Shown here piece by piece: positions 8,157-18,477 of a stretch of 64,000 nt of DNA. How positions within the stretch are numbered: position 1 is the first letter of the stretch; each line of letters opens with the position of its first letter. Where the stretch lies: the NCBI RefSeq assembly GCF_001050345.1, contig NZ_LFMW01000005.1, positions 1 to 64,000 on the forward strand, in the 5' to 3' direction. Below the pieces are notes generated by a model. The model ran no database searches, was not told the DNA's origin, and saw nothing but the letters and a program-made list of their open reading frames with translations. This DNA comes from Pseudomonas fildesensis (GTDB taxonomy: Bacteria; Pseudomonadota; Gammaproteobacteria; Pseudomonadales; Pseudomonadaceae). A program made the translations under genes and the position numbers.

Positions 8157-9515
8157 ATGCCTGCGACCCGTATCTGGTTAAAAAACCCCCTCGCGATTTT
8201 CACTGCCAATGGCCTCGATGCCCGTGGTGGCCTGGTGCTGCAAGACGGTGTGATCACCGAAGTGCTGGGCTGGGGACGAGAACCCGCAGTGCCCTGTGCC
8301 CAAGTGTTCGACGCCCGCGAGCATGTAGTGCTTCCCGGGTTGATCAACACCCACCACCACTTCTATCAAACCCTGACCCGCGCCTGGGCACCGGTGGTCA
8401 ATCAGCCGTTGTTCCCGTGGCTGAAAACCCTGTACCCGGTTTGGGCACGGCTGACCCCGGAAAAACTCGCCCTGGCCTCCAAAGTCGCCCTGGCCGAATT
8501 GCTGCTCTCGGGCTGCACCACTGCGGCCGATCACCACTACCTATTTCCCGATGGGTTGGAAAACGCCATCGACGTGCAAGTCGACACTGTGCGCGAACTC
8601 GGCATGCGCGCCATGCTCACCCGGGGTTCCATGAGCCTGGGCGAAGCCGACGGCGGCCTGCCACCACAGCAAACCGTGCAACAAGGCGCGGTGATTCTGG
8701 AAGATAGCCAACGCCTCATTCGCCAGTACCACGAACGCGGCGACGGCGCGCACATCCAGATCGCCCTGGCGCCCTGCTCGCCGTTCTCGGTCACCCCGGA
8801 AATCATGCAAGCCAGCGCCGAACTGGCCAACAGCCTCGATGTGCGCCTGCACACCCACCTGGCGGAAACCCTCGACGAAGAAGACTTCTGCCTGCAACGC
8901 TTCGGCCTGCGCACCGTGGATTACCTCGACAGTGTCGGCTGGCTCGGCCCGCGCACTTGGCTGGCCCATGGCATCCACCTCAACCCGGATGAAATTGCAC
9001 GCCTCGGCGCCGCCGGCACCGGCATCTGCCACTGCCCAAGCTCGAATATGCGCCTGGCTTCCGGCATTTGCCCGACCCTCGACCTGCTCGCTGCCGGCGC
9101 GCCCATCGGCCTCGGCGTGGACGGCTCCGCCTCCAACGATGCCTCGAACATGATCCTGGAAACGCGCCAGGCCCTGTACATCCAGCGCCTGCGTTACGGC
9201 GCCGAAAAAATCACCCCCGAAGGCGTGCTGGGCTGGGCGACCAAGGGGTCGGCGCAATTGTTGGGGCGTAAGGATATTGGTGAACTGGCGGTCGGCAAAC
9301 AGGCCGACCTGGCGCTGTTCAAACTCGATGAGCTGCGCTTCTCCGGCAGCCACGATCCGATTTCGGCGCTGTTGCTGTGCGGCGCCGACCGTGCGGACCG
9401 GGTGATGATCGGCGGCAAATGGCGGGTGATCGACGGCCAGGTCGAAGGCCTGGACCTCAAAGGCTTGATCGCCGATCACACCCAGGCGGCAAAACAGCTG
9501 ATCGCCGGAACTTAA
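8157..9515 (+). CDS. 8-oxoguanine deaminase
   Basis: A 452-residue amidohydrolase that should convert 8-oxoguanine to urate, removing an oxidised purine. The zinc site begins at the THHHFYQTLTRAW block (His66-68), continues with HTHLAET (about 237-243) and HGIHLN, and ends with the catalytic Asp in GVDGSASND. Closely similar P. aeruginosa PA0142 was assigned this activity, as I recall; related family members act on guanine, S-adenosylhomocysteine or triazines. AGAGGAG lies 8 bases before the ATG. It stands with an NCS2 permease and adenine deaminase, consistent with purine catabolism. Confidence 0.88.
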   Translation: MPATRIWLKNPLAIFTANGLDARGGLVLQDGVITEVLGWGREPAVPCAQVFDAREHVVLPGLINTHHHFYQTLTRAWAPVVNQPLFPWLKTLYPVWARLTPEKLALASKVALAELLLSGCTTAADHHYLFPDGLENAIDVQVDTVRELGMRAMLTRGSMSLGEADGGLPPQQTVQQGAVILEDSQRLIRQYHERGDGAHIQIALAPCSPFSVTPEIMQASAELANSLDVRLHTHLAETLDEEDFCLQRFGLRTVDYLDSVGWLGPRTWLAHGIHLNPDEIARLGAAGTGICHCPSSNMRLASGICPTLDLLAAGAPIGLGVDGSASNDASNMILETRQALYIQRLRYGAEKITPEGVLGWATKGSAQLLGRKDIGELAVGKQADLALFKLDELRFSGSHDPISALLLCGADRADRVMIGGKWRVIDGQVEGLDLKGLIADHTQAAKQLIAGT

Positions 9516-9527
9516 GCCAGACACCGT

Positions 9528-9550
9528 TCAAAATGTGGGAGGGGCGGTGC
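9528..9550. repeat. Solitary half-REP
   Basis: TCAAAATGTGGGAGGGG resembles one arm of the hairpin at 7973-8020, but no matching right arm follows; the sequence diverges at GCGGTGCTTA and the antiporter stop is at 9551. It looks like the remnant of a REP element truncated on one side. Confidence 0.7.
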
Positions 9551-10642
9551 TTATAGGCCCAGCAGCGACAGCATGATAAAGGTCGCAAACAACACAAAAT
9601 GGGTCATCCCTTCGATGGCGTTGGTTTCGCCATCGTTGAGGTTGATCGCGCTGACAATCAGCGTGATCAACACCATCACCGTTTGCACCGGCGTCATCGC
9701 CATCTGGAACGGCTGGCCGGTGTAGAGCGCCATGGCCTCCATCACCGGCACCGTCAGGATCACCGTCGACAACGACGCACCCAACGCGATGTTGACCACC
9801 GACTGCATGCGGTTAGCCAAGGCTGCGCGCAACGCGGTCAGAATTTCCGGTGCCGCAGAAATCGCAGCGACCACAATCGCCGTGATCACCGGCGGTGCGC
9901 CCGTACCTTCCAGGCCCAGGTCGAGAGTCTTGGACATCACCTCGGCCAGCGCGCCAATCACAATCACCCCAAACACCAACGTACCGATGGAAAACGCCAG
10001 GTTGACGGGGGCTGCCTCCGTTTCTTCCGGCTGTGTCTTGCGGCGTTTTTCCGGGTAGCTGTAGCTGAAGAAATAACTGTGCGGCCCCACCTGCATCCTC
10101 AGGAACAAGGTGTAGAGCACCACCATCGCGCCGATGGTAAAGGCCGAGTAGATTTTCCAGTCGGCCTCGGGGATAAATTCCGGCACCACCATCGACACCC
10201 CCATCGCCGTGAGGATCATCACGCTGTAGGTCCGCGCCGAATCATCGTTGTAGGACTGTTCGCCGTGCTTGATACCGCCCATCAGTGCGGCCAGGCCGAG
10301 GATGCCGTTGATATCCAGCATCACCGCCGAGTAGATAGTGTCCCGCACCAGCGTTGGCGACGGCTCGTTGCTCATCATGATCGCCAGGATCACCACTTCC
10401 ACCAGCACGGCGGCGAGGGTCAGGATCATGGTGCCGTAGGGGTCGCCGACCTTTTCCGCCAGTTGCTCGGCATGGTGCGCAACGCGCATGGAGGCGACGA
10501 CGATAAAGCCGATCAACGCCACGCCGGACAGCAGCGCGACCATTTGCCCGCTGTGCAGCATCCAGTGCTCCAGCGGGTAGGCGGCGATGGCGGCAATCAG
10601 CGCCAGCAGCATGTATTTTTCTTGCTTGAGGGATGTGAACAT
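9551..10642 (-). CDS. Calcium:proton antiporter (ChaA/CaCA type)
   Basis: A 363-residue inner-membrane cation/proton exchanger with about 11 transmembrane segments. Two inverted alpha-repeats are visible: DPYGTMILTLAAVLVEVVI near residue 70 and a second around AISAAPEILTALRAALANRM, both with the acidic residue that binds Ca2+. The central loop (about 190-205, PEKRRKTQPEETEAAP) is charged and cytoplasmic. ATG 10642 is preferred, with AAGG 6 bases upstream; a TTG 15 bases earlier has no site. It is convergent with the deaminase upstream and divergent from the adenine deaminase. Ca2+, K+ and Na+ are all possible cargo. Confidence 0.85.
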   Translation of the reverse strand: MFTSLKQEKYMLLALIAAIAAYPLEHWMLHSGQMVALLSGVALIGFIVVASMRVAHHAEQLAEKVGDPYGTMILTLAAVLVEVVILAIMMSNEPSPTLVRDTIYSAVMLDINGILGLAALMGGIKHGEQSYNDDSARTYSVMILTAMGVSMVVPEFIPEADWKIYSAFTIGAMVVLYTLFLRMQVGPHSYFFSYSYPEKRRKTQPEETEAAPVNLAFSIGTLVFGVIVIGALAEVMSKTLDLGLEGTGAPPVITAIVVAAISAAPEILTALRAALANRMQSVVNIALGASLSTVILTVPVMEAMALYTGQPFQMAMTPVQTVMVLITLIVSAINLNDGETNAIEGMTHFVLFATFIMLSLLGL

Positions 10643-10802
10643 TGCGGGCCTTATCAAACGGTGAATCAGTCATTGATGGGGTACAGACTGCGCTACGCCG
10701 CTAACGTTTCGTTACACCTTAGTTCACGCAGCCCTTGCGCGAACAAAACGAATACTCTCCTGCTGGTCAGGTTTTGCCGATTATTTCAGCCATGGCCTGT
10801 AG

Positions 10803-11789
<987 letters not shown>

Positions 11790-11801
11790 CGAACGGTTTC
11801 A

Positions 11802-11840
11802 CTGCAGGAGCGAGGCGGGCGGCTAGCCTCGTTCCTACAG
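11802..11840. repeat. GAGGCGGGC-type REP palindrome
   Basis: CTGCAGGAGCGAGGCGGGC at the left pairs imperfectly with GCCTCGTTCCTACAG at the right, across GGCTAG. It is the same type as the arms of the large element at 59837-59965. It sits between two convergent genes and overlaps the last six bases of the MFS gene, including its stop codon, so it may have shifted that gene's end and may terminate both transcripts. Confidence 0.8.
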
Positions 11841-13202
11841 GGTGAGTTCCTCCAGCGTCTTACCCTTCGTCTCCTTCCCAAACACCCACACCACCACCGC
11901 CGCCACCGCAAAACACAGCGCGCCCAAGGCAAACACCCCGCCCTGCCCGGTTATCGGGAACACCAGCCCGGTCACCAACGGCCCCAGCAACGAGCCCACC
12001 CGACCAATCGCCGAGGCAAACCCGGAACCGGTCGCACGCGCCGAGGTGGGATACAGCTCCGGCGTGTAGGTGTACAGCACCGCCCACATGCCAAACAGAA
12101 AGAACTGCATCAACAGCCCCGACGTGATCAGCAAACCCACATTGCCGCCAAACACCGCTGCTTGGCCGTAGAAAAACGCCATCACTGCGCCGCCGAGCAA
12201 GGTCACGACGCACACCGGCTTACGCCCCCAACGCTCCACCAGCCAGGCGGCCATCAAAAAGCCGGGAATCCCGCCCAGGGAAATGATCACGGTGTAATAC
12301 ACCGACTGGGTCACCGCAAAACCCGATTGCTGCAACAGGGCACTCAGCCACGAGGTCAGCCCGTAAAAACCGAGCAAGGCAAAGAACCACACACTCCAGA
12401 TCATCATCGTGCGTTGGCGATACTGCGCCGACCACAGCTGCTGAAACGCCGAGAAAAAAGTCCCCGGCACACTCTCAACCCGTGGCAACGCAATCGGTTC
12501 CGGCAGGTCGGCGCGGCCCAGTGAGTCGCGAACCTTCTGCTCAATGCCCTGCAACACCTTGTCCGCCGCCTCATGCCGCCCGGCCTGTTCCAGCCAGCGC
12601 GGCGACTCCGGAATAAAAAACCGGATCGCCAACACAAACACCGCCGGCACCGCCAACACCAGGAAGATGTCGCGCCAGCCGATCACCGGCAGCAAAAAGT
12701 AGGACAGCACACCCGCCGCCACAAAACCCAACGGCCAGAAGCCATCCATCAAGGCGATATAGCGCCCGCGCCCCTTGGCCGGGATCAACTCCGACAGCAT
12801 CGACTGCGCAATCGGAAACTCCATGCCCATGCCGATACCCAGCAGGATGCGAAACAGCGTCAGCGTCTCCACCGTCTGCGCGGTGGAACACAGGTAGCTG
12901 GCGATGCCCCACAGCACGATGCTCCACTGGAACACAGGCTTGCGGCCAAAACGATCCGCGAGCATCCCGGATAAAGACGCGCCCACCACCATGCCGAAAA
13001 AACTCGAACTGGCCAGCAGGCCGGCCTGGGCCGTACTCAGGCCAAACTCGGTTTTGATCGAGCCTAGAAGGAAGGTCATCATCGCCAGGTCCATGGAGTC
13101 GAAGAAAAACGCCAGGGCAATGATGATAAAAATGATTCGGTGGTAACCACTGATGGGCAACCGTTCCAGCCGTTCCGCTGCGCTATAGCCTTGCATACCC
13201 AT
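11835..13202 (-). CDS. MFS transporter, sugar/acid symporter type
   Basis: A 455-residue twelve-helix transporter of the major facilitator superfamily. The first half has the loop-2/3 motif GMLADRFGRKP and PESPRWL after helix 6; a long charged loop follows (about 225-265), then WLVERWGRKP in the second half. Family resemblance is to aromatic-acid and niacin-type symporters, but the substrate cannot be read from the sequence. ATG 13202 is chosen because AGGAGG lies 6 bases upstream; longer in-frame extensions lack a site. It follows the ArsR-type gene by 114 bases on the same strand, so that regulator may control it. Confidence 0.87.
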   Translation of the reverse strand: MGMQGYSAAERLERLPISGYHRIIFIIIALAFFFDSMDLAMMTFLLGSIKTEFGLSTAQAGLLASSSFFGMVVGASLSGMLADRFGRKPVFQWSIVLWGIASYLCSTAQTVETLTLFRILLGIGMGMEFPIAQSMLSELIPAKGRGRYIALMDGFWPLGFVAAGVLSYFLLPVIGWRDIFLVLAVPAVFVLAIRFFIPESPRWLEQAGRHEAADKVLQGIEQKVRDSLGRADLPEPIALPRVESVPGTFFSAFQQLWSAQYRQRTMMIWSVWFFALLGFYGLTSWLSALLQQSGFAVTQSVYYTVIISLGGIPGFLMAAWLVERWGRKPVCVVTLLGGAVMAFFYGQAAVFGGNVGLLITSGLLMQFFLFGMWAVLYTYTPELYPTSARATGSGFASAIGRVGSLLGPLVTGLVFPITGQGGVFALGALCFAVAAVVVWVFGKETKGKTLEELTL

Positions 13203-13316
13203 GCCGCACCTCCTGTGTGGAAATCCCCTCAGCGAGTGTGCGGCATGGCTTTTCCCAATGATTGCTGGATGCGACCTGACTGAAACTCTGAACGACGCCA
13301 AACTGGACCAGGATCG

Positions 13317-14003
13317 CTAGGACGTGGCCAACCGGTTGATTTCCGCCAGCCCGGTATCGCTGACCAGCAACGCGCTGGACTCGTTGATCACGCTGAGCCA
13401 GTTCGACTGCAAAAACAGTTGCAACAGCCCGGCCCCCAACGCGCCGCCCAGGTGCGGCTGTTGCTGGCTCCAGTCGAAACAGTCGCACACCAGCGGCAAT
13501 GACAGCGCCTGGGTAAAAATGCCCAGGCCCGCCAACTGCTGCGCGCCTTTGACGGTGACCTCGGTGCGCTGCTCACAGCGCTCGATCCACCCCACCTCCA
13601 TCATTCGCTCGTACAGCCCCGCCGCGAGCTCGCCACCAAGGTGGCCGTGGCACAAGCGGGCACGGCGCAACAGCGGTGGCGCAACCAATGCCACCGGTAA
13701 GACATTCGGTGTACAGCGCACCGCACTGGCCATGGTGGTACTGGCCAAGGCGTCCACAGCGACACTGACATCGGCCGCTGCCACACGAAACAGCCGTTTG
13801 CCACGACGGGCCTCGACCCGCAGCAAACCGCTGCCGGTCAGCCGCGCCAAATGCGCATTGGCCGATGCCGGCGACAGCCCGGCGAGTGTGGCCAGTTCCT
13901 CCGAAGATTTGGCCGAACCGTCCATCAATGCCCAGAGCATTGCGGTGCGCTTGGGCTCGGCGAGCAAGTTGGCGATCTGACTGATGCAAGGTGCCTGTTC
14001 CAT
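13317..14003 (-). CDS. ArsR-type winged-helix regulator with long C-terminal domain
   Basis: A 228-residue protein. Residues about 8-80 form an ArsR-like winged helix (LLAEPKRTAMLWALMDGSA, then the recognition helix SPASANAHLARL). Such a domain alone is about 100 residues, so the C-terminal 130 residues are an extra domain. That domain contains CHGHLGGELAAGLYERM and CDCFDWSQQQPHLGG; the Cys/His-rich pieces could bind metal or a ligand. This architecture recurs in proteobacteria without a known signal. GGGAG precedes the ATG. Likely target: the MFS gene downstream. Confidence 0.8.
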   Translation of the reverse strand: MEQAPCISQIANLLAEPKRTAMLWALMDGSAKSSEELATLAGLSPASANAHLARLTGSGLLRVEARRGKRLFRVAAADVSVAVDALASTTMASAVRCTPNVLPVALVAPPLLRRARLCHGHLGGELAAGLYERMMEVGWIERCEQRTEVTVKGAQQLAGLGIFTQALSLPLVCDCFDWSQQQPHLGGALGAGLLQLFLQSNWLSVINESSALLVSDTGLAEINRLATS

Positions 14004-14137
14004 CGGTTCACTCCCTGTTAAATCATTTGTCTGCTGCGGTTGGCGCCAAAGTATAGGTGCGCAAGCCGCCGGTTCCGCGGCGTCTGACAGCGCGGATAGG
14101 GACAGGGTCTGAGTGAAATTTCCTGCTTTGGTGGAGG

Positions 14138-15067
14138 CTACTGCGCGGTGGTTACTCGCTCCGACCAGTGCGCGGACAATGTCGCACAACGGGACACGAG
14201 CATTTCCCGCAACAGGTTGATGGGTTTACTCAACTGCGCGCGGTGGGCGCACAGCAGATTGAGCGGCGTTCGTTCACCGCGCAGCTCCGGCAGGAGCACG
14301 CGCAAGCGCCCGGCCAGCACGTCGGTGCTTACATCCAGCCAGGACTTGTAGGCAATGCCCACGCCTGCCACCGCCCAGCGCCGTACCACGTCAGCATCGT
14401 CGCTAAAGCGATCGCCGCTCACCGTCAGGCTGACTTCGCGTTTGCCATCGTGAAAGGTCCAGTGGTCATGCACTCGGCTGCCGAGCATGTACAGCAGGCA
14501 ATTGTGCTGGGCCAGTTGCTCCAGATGCCGGGGCTCGCCATGGCGTGCAAGGTAGCTGGGCGCGGCGCAGAGCACGCGCACATTGTTCGGCGCGATGGGC
14601 AGCGCGATCAGGCTGGAGTCCTCGGGCTCGCCATAACGCAGGGCGATGTCCACCGGTTGGCGGAACAGGTCGGCAATGCGATCGCCCAGCAGCAGGCGCA
14701 CCGTCAGTTGCGGGTATTCACGCTGGAACTCATCGAGCCACGGCAACAGCTGGTTGCGGCCGAAGTCCGAGGGGGCGGAGAGTTGCAGCACACCGCTGAC
14801 ATGGTCCTGGCCACTGGCCAATAAGCGCCGCCCTTCGTCCAATGAACTCAGTGACGCGCGCGCATATTCCAGAAAGCCCTCACCCTCGGCGGTCAGGCGC
14901 AGGCTACGGGTGGAGCGCGCCAGCAAGCGCGCGCCGAGTTGCTGCTCGATGCGCTTCAACGCGGCACTCGCCACCGCAGGCGACAAGTCCATGACGCGCG
15001 CCGCCGCCGACAGGCTGCCCAGGTCCGCCGCGCGTACAAACAACTGCAAATCATCGAAACGCAGCAT
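14138..15067 (-). CDS. LysR-family regulator
   Basis: A 309-residue LysR protein of the group with RFDDLQLFVRAADLGSLSAAA at the N-terminus and SPAVASAALKRIEQQLGARL as the recognition region. The effector domain spans about 90-300. It is divergent from the monooxygenase-fold gene and the quinone-oxidoreductase-like gene that begin 118 bases away; regulators of this subgroup often control such neighbouring oxidoreductases, sensing quinones or aromatic aldehydes. The ligand is unknown. Confidence 0.87.
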   Translation of the reverse strand: MLRFDDLQLFVRAADLGSLSAAARVMDLSPAVASAALKRIEQQLGARLLARSTRSLRLTAEGEGFLEYARASLSSLDEGRRLLASGQDHVSGVLQLSAPSDFGRNQLLPWLDEFQREYPQLTVRLLLGDRIADLFRQPVDIALRYGEPEDSSLIALPIAPNNVRVLCAAPSYLARHGEPRHLEQLAQHNCLLYMLGSRVHDHWTFHDGKREVSLTVSGDRFSDDADVVRRWAVAGVGIAYKSWLDVSTDVLAGRLRVLLPELRGERTPLNLLCAHRAQLSKPINLLREMLVSRCATLSAHWSERVTTAQ

Positions 15068-15184
15068 CTACCCCACTCATTATCAAAATATTGTTGAAAC
15101 AGACTGCTGTTTTAGCGGCTTTTATCTTCACGGGAAATAGCCAATCATCTGCCCATCCCGTTCATCACGTGTCAGGAGTTGAAT

Positions 15185-15478
15185 ATGTCTGCTGCTTTTA
15201 ACGTCATCGCCACGCTGATCGCCAAACCCGGCCAACAAGACACCCTCGAACCCCTGCTGCGCGGCCTGCTGGAACCCACCCGCGCCGAAGCCGGTTGCCA
15301 GCAGTACGACCTGCATCAGGACCTGCAACACCCCGAGACCTTCTACATGCTCGAGCGCTGGAGCGACGACGCAGCGCTGGCCGACCACGACCAGAGCGAG
15401 CACATCCAGAGTTTCCGCGCCAAGGCCGCTGACGTGATCGAACATTTCGAACTCAAGCGAATGAAATTTCTCGCCTGA
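15185..15478 (+). CDS. Antibiotic-biosynthesis-monooxygenase (ABM) fold protein
   Basis: A 97-residue dimeric alpha/beta-barrel protein of the YgiN/ABM family, recognised by NVIATLIAKPGQQDTLEPLL, the EAGCQQYDLHQD strand and the FYMLERWSDDAAL segment. Family members act on quinones, haem or polyketides without added cofactor, or are structural. ATG 15185 has AGGAG 7 bases upstream; the TTG two codons earlier is not needed. It precedes an oxidoreductase gene by 24 bases, suggesting a two-gene operon that handles reactive quinones or enones. Confidence 0.85.
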   Translation: MSAAFNVIATLIAKPGQQDTLEPLLRGLLEPTRAEAGCQQYDLHQDLQHPETFYMLERWSDDAALADHDQSEHIQSFRAKAADVIEHFELKRMKFLA

Positions 15479-15502
15479 TCACCGCCGTTTTCCGGAGCCC
15501 CT

Positions 15503-16516
15503 ATGAAAGCCATTGCCTACTACGCATCACTGCCAATCAACGATCCAAAATCCCTGCAAGACATCGAACTGCCGGAGCCCGTCGCCGGCCCGCGCGACCT
15601 GCTGGTGGAAGTCAAAGCCATCTCGGTCAACCCGGTGGACACCAAGGTCCGCCAGAACGTCGCCCCGGAAAACGGTGCGGCCAAGGTGCTGGGTTGGGAC
15701 GTGGCCGGTGTGGTCAAGGCCGTCGGCAGCGAAGTCACGCTGTTCAAGGCGGGCGACAAGGTGTTCTACGCCGGCTCCCTGGTCCGTCCGGGCGGCAACA
15801 GCGAACTGCACACCGTGGATGAGCGCATTGTCGGCCATATGCCCAAGAGCCTGGGTTTTGCCGATGCCGCCGCCTTGCCGCTGACCGCCATCACCGCCTG
15901 GGAACTGCTGTTCGAGCGCCTGCAAGTGCGTGAGAGTAAAGAAGACCAAGGCCAGAGCTTGCTGATCGTCGGCGCCGCCGGTGGCGTGGGCTCGATCCTG
16001 ACCCAACTCGCCAGCCAGCTCACCGCGCTGAAAGTGATCGGCACCGCCTCGCGCCCGGAAACCCAAGCATGGGCCAAGGCCTTGGGCGCCGACTTGGTGA
16101 TCGACCACAGCCAACCGCTGAGTGAAGCGCTGAAAACCGCCGGCCACGCGCAAGTGACCCACGTCGCGAGCCTGACCCAGACCGAGCATCACCTGGACCA
16201 ACTGGTGGAAGCGCTGCAGCCCCAAGGCAAGCTGGCGCTGATCGACGACCCGAAAGCGCTGGACGTGAGCAAACTCAAACGCAAGAGCCTGTCGCTGCAC
16301 TGGGAGTTCATGTACACGCGCTCGATGTTCGAGACGCCGGACATGATCGAACAGCACAACCTGCTCAACCGCGTGGCCGAGCTGATCGATGCCGGCACCC
16401 TGAAAACCACGGTGGGCGAGCACTTCGGTGTGATCAACGCAGAAAACCTGCGCCGCGCCCACACGCTGCTGGAGAGCGGTAAAGCCAAGGGCAAGATCGT
16501 GCTGGAAGGGTTCTGA
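15503..16516 (+). CDS. Zinc-type alcohol dehydrogenase / quinone oxidoreductase
   Basis: A 337-residue medium-chain dehydrogenase/reductase. The N-terminal GroES-like domain has SVNPVDTKVRQ and VLGWDVAGVV, and the Rossmann part has GAAGGVGSILTQLA (about 155-168). The structural and catalytic zinc cysteines of classic alcohol dehydrogenases are absent, fitting the zinc-independent NADPH:quinone or enone reductases. It follows the ABM gene closely and is divergent from a LysR regulator, so induction by quinones or aldehydes is plausible. Confidence 0.87.
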   Translation: MKAIAYYASLPINDPKSLQDIELPEPVAGPRDLLVEVKAISVNPVDTKVRQNVAPENGAAKVLGWDVAGVVKAVGSEVTLFKAGDKVFYAGSLVRPGGNSELHTVDERIVGHMPKSLGFADAAALPLTAITAWELLFERLQVRESKEDQGQSLLIVGAAGGVGSILTQLASQLTALKVIGTASRPETQAWAKALGADLVIDHSQPLSEALKTAGHAQVTHVASLTQTEHHLDQLVEALQPQGKLALIDDPKALDVSKLKRKSLSLHWEFMYTRSMFETPDMIEQHNLLNRVAELIDAGTLKTTVGEHFGVINAENLRRAHTLLESGKAKGKIVLEGF

Positions 16517-16662
16517 GAAAAGGTCTGTCAGTGTCGTCTGTTATTCCTGTGAGCAATGGACGACACCGCTAGTCAGAGAGTTGATCCTTGTCATATTTGT
16601 GAGCGTATTCGGGTTTATATTGGCCGCCTTTGCCACGATTTTTTTACGTGAGGAAGTCAGCA

Positions 16663-16845
16663 ATGAAGATCCTGATAAAAGCGTTAGCAAAATCCCCAGG
16701 CAACAAATGGCAGGTCAGTCTCGACGGCGACGCGTTCACCTTCCGCAGTGAGGCCGAGGCCCGAGCTTTTGCCAACACCCTGCAAGCCCGCATCCAGGCG
16801 CCCCACCGCTTTCCGCTCGGCCAGCAACGCTCCGCCGCTGGCTGA
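16663..16845 (+). CDS. Small conserved protein of unknown function
   Basis: A 60-residue protein beginning MKILIKALAKSPGNKWQVSL. The body reads as two beta strands followed by a helix (SEAEARAFANTLQARI), then a basic, disordered tail. A GAGGAAG ribosome site lies 8 bases before the ATG and the codon bias matches its neighbours, so translation is credible. No catalytic motif and no membrane segment are visible. It ends nine bases before the convergent MFS gene. Function not recognised. Confidence 0.65.
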   Translation: MKILIKALAKSPGNKWQVSLDGDAFTFRSEAEARAFANTLQARIQAPHRFPLGQQRSAAG

Positions 16846-16853
16846 CTCGTACT

Positions 16854-18047
16854 TCAGGCCAGCGCCTGCAAGGCCCTCGCCTTTTGCAGGCGCTGGGTCC
16901 ACATCGCAATCGTCACCGCCAATACACCGCACAAGCTGATGACCATCGCCATCGGCATCGCCGTGCCATCGTGCAACACGCCGACCAGCGACGCGGCGCC
17001 CGCCGCCACACCAAACTGAATGCAACCGAGCAACGCTGAAGCACTGCCGGCCCGTGCGCCCTGCCCGCTCATGGCGCAGGCCGACGTGTTGGGCAAAATG
17101 CAGCCCAGGCTGGCGATGCAGATAAACAGCGGCACCAGCAACGGCCACAAGGCTTCGGTGCGCAACGCGGCGATGCCCAGCAACGTCAACGCCGCCACAA
17201 CGTAGACCCATACCGTGCGCGACAACAAAAACACCGGCCCGCGCTTGGCCAGCAACCGCGCGTTGAGCTGTGCCACCAGGATAAAGCCGGCGGCGTTTGA
17301 CCCGAACAGCCAACCGTAATACTCGGCGGGTACGCCGTACAGTTTGATAAACACAAACGGTGACCCGGCGATGTAGGCAAACATGCCGGCAATCGAGATA
17401 CCGCCGGTCAAGGCGTAACCGAGGTAAACCCGGTCTGACAACAGCGAGCCATAGCGGCGCAGCGACCCGGACAACGGCTGGCGCGGTTGATGGGCCGGAA
17501 AGGTCTCCGGCAACCCCACCGCCACCGCAATGGCCGCCATCACACTGAACACGGTCAGCGCGATGAAGATCGACTGCCAGCCCCACAACCCGACCATCAC
17601 CCCACCGGCCAGCGGCGCGAGGATCGGCGCCAGGCCGGTCACCAGCATCAGTTGGGAAAATACCTTGGCAGAGCCCACGGCATCACATTTGTCGCTGACC
17701 ACCGCGCGGGAAATCACCATGCCCGCGCAACCGCCGAGGGCCTGTACAAAACGTGCGCCGATCAGCCATTCGAGTGACGGCGCATACGCGCAGGCGAAGG
17801 ACGCCAGGGTAAACAGGATGACGCCGCTGAGCAGCGGCACACGGCGGCCAAAGCGGTCGGCCAGCGGGCCGTAGATCAATTGGCCGATGGCCAGGCCGGT
17901 GAAGTACACCGCCAGGGTCAGCTGGATATGTTTTTCATCGGTGGCGAACGCGATGGCCATCGCGGGGAAGCCCGGCAGGTAGAAATCAATCGCCAGCGGC
18001 GCGAAGGCGCTCAAGGCGCCCAAAATAAGGATTATACGGAGGTTCAT
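16854..18047 (-). CDS. Bcr/CflA-family drug efflux MFS transporter
   Basis: A 397-residue twelve-helix exporter. The Bcr/CflA signature is clear: FAPLAIDFYLPGFPAMA in helix 1, GPLADRFGRRVPLLSG in loop 2/3, and RFVQALGGCAGMVISRAVV in helix 4, followed by the antiporter motif C-like GLAPILAPLAGG. Relatives export bicyclomycin, chloramphenicol, sulphonamides or dipeptides; the substrate here is open. It is a single gene facing the small 60-residue gene. Confidence 0.88.
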   Translation of the reverse strand: MNLRIILILGALSAFAPLAIDFYLPGFPAMAIAFATDEKHIQLTLAVYFTGLAIGQLIYGPLADRFGRRVPLLSGVILFTLASFACAYAPSLEWLIGARFVQALGGCAGMVISRAVVSDKCDAVGSAKVFSQLMLVTGLAPILAPLAGGVMVGLWGWQSIFIALTVFSVMAAIAVAVGLPETFPAHQPRQPLSGSLRRYGSLLSDRVYLGYALTGGISIAGMFAYIAGSPFVFIKLYGVPAEYYGWLFGSNAAGFILVAQLNARLLAKRGPVFLLSRTVWVYVVAALTLLGIAALRTEALWPLLVPLFICIASLGCILPNTSACAMSGQGARAGSASALLGCIQFGVAAGAASLVGVLHDGTAMPMAMVISLCGVLAVTIAMWTQRLQKARALQALA

Positions 18048-18132
18048 CGGGCACCCAAGTGAGTCGGCAGCCCGACAGTCTAGCCGCGCTTGGGTGCGTT
18101 GAACACGATAGCTCGCTAACTATTTTAATGCG

Positions 18133-18330
18133 TCAGGCAAGCTTGACGGCGTAGCCTTCTGCGCTGATCAGGCGGATCACCTCCTCCGACGACAGCTTGC
18201 TTTCAACGCCGACTTCCTTCGCTGCCAGGTCCACCCGCACGCTGGCCGCCGGGTCCTGGCTCTGCAACGCTTGGGTCACCGCCTTAACGCAATGGCCGCA
18301 GGTCATTCCTTCAACCGTAAATACTTGCAT
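18133..18330 (-). CDS. copZ: Copper chaperone CopZ
   Basis: A 65-residue heavy-metal-associated domain with the Cu(I)-binding GMTCGHC loop at 8-14. It collects cytoplasmic Cu(I) and hands it to the CopA exporter encoded 730 bases away on the other strand. The size is that of a complete single ferredoxin-like domain. AAAGGAG precedes the ATG, and a CueR-type promoter lies 30 bases upstream, so expression should rise with copper. Confidence 0.93.
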   Translation of the reverse strand: MQVFTVEGMTCGHCVKAVTQALQSQDPAASVRVDLAAKEVGVESKLSSEEVIRLISAEGYAVKLA

Positions 18331-18359
18331 GACATGACTCCTTTAGTGAGGGTGGATGC

Positions 18360-18390
18360 AGTGTCGACCTTGCCATGATGGCAAGGTCAA
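18360..18390 (-). promoter_or_regulatory. CueR-controlled promoter of copZ
   Basis: On the minus strand: -35 TTGACC (18385-18390), an unusually long 19-base spacer, and -10 GACACT (18360-18365). The spacer is filled by the near-perfect palindrome GACCTTGCC-ATGAT-GGCAAGGTC (18366-18388). Long spacers with a central dyad are the mark of MerR-family activation; the arms match the CueR consensus ACCTTGCC/GGCAAGGT. Confidence 0.88.
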
Positions 18391-18477
18391 GTTCTGAAAA
18401 CATCGGCCGGGCTGGTATTCAGACGCGCCCTCGGCCAAGCTGCATCCATCAACGATTTGAATTTCGGAGAATTCGCC

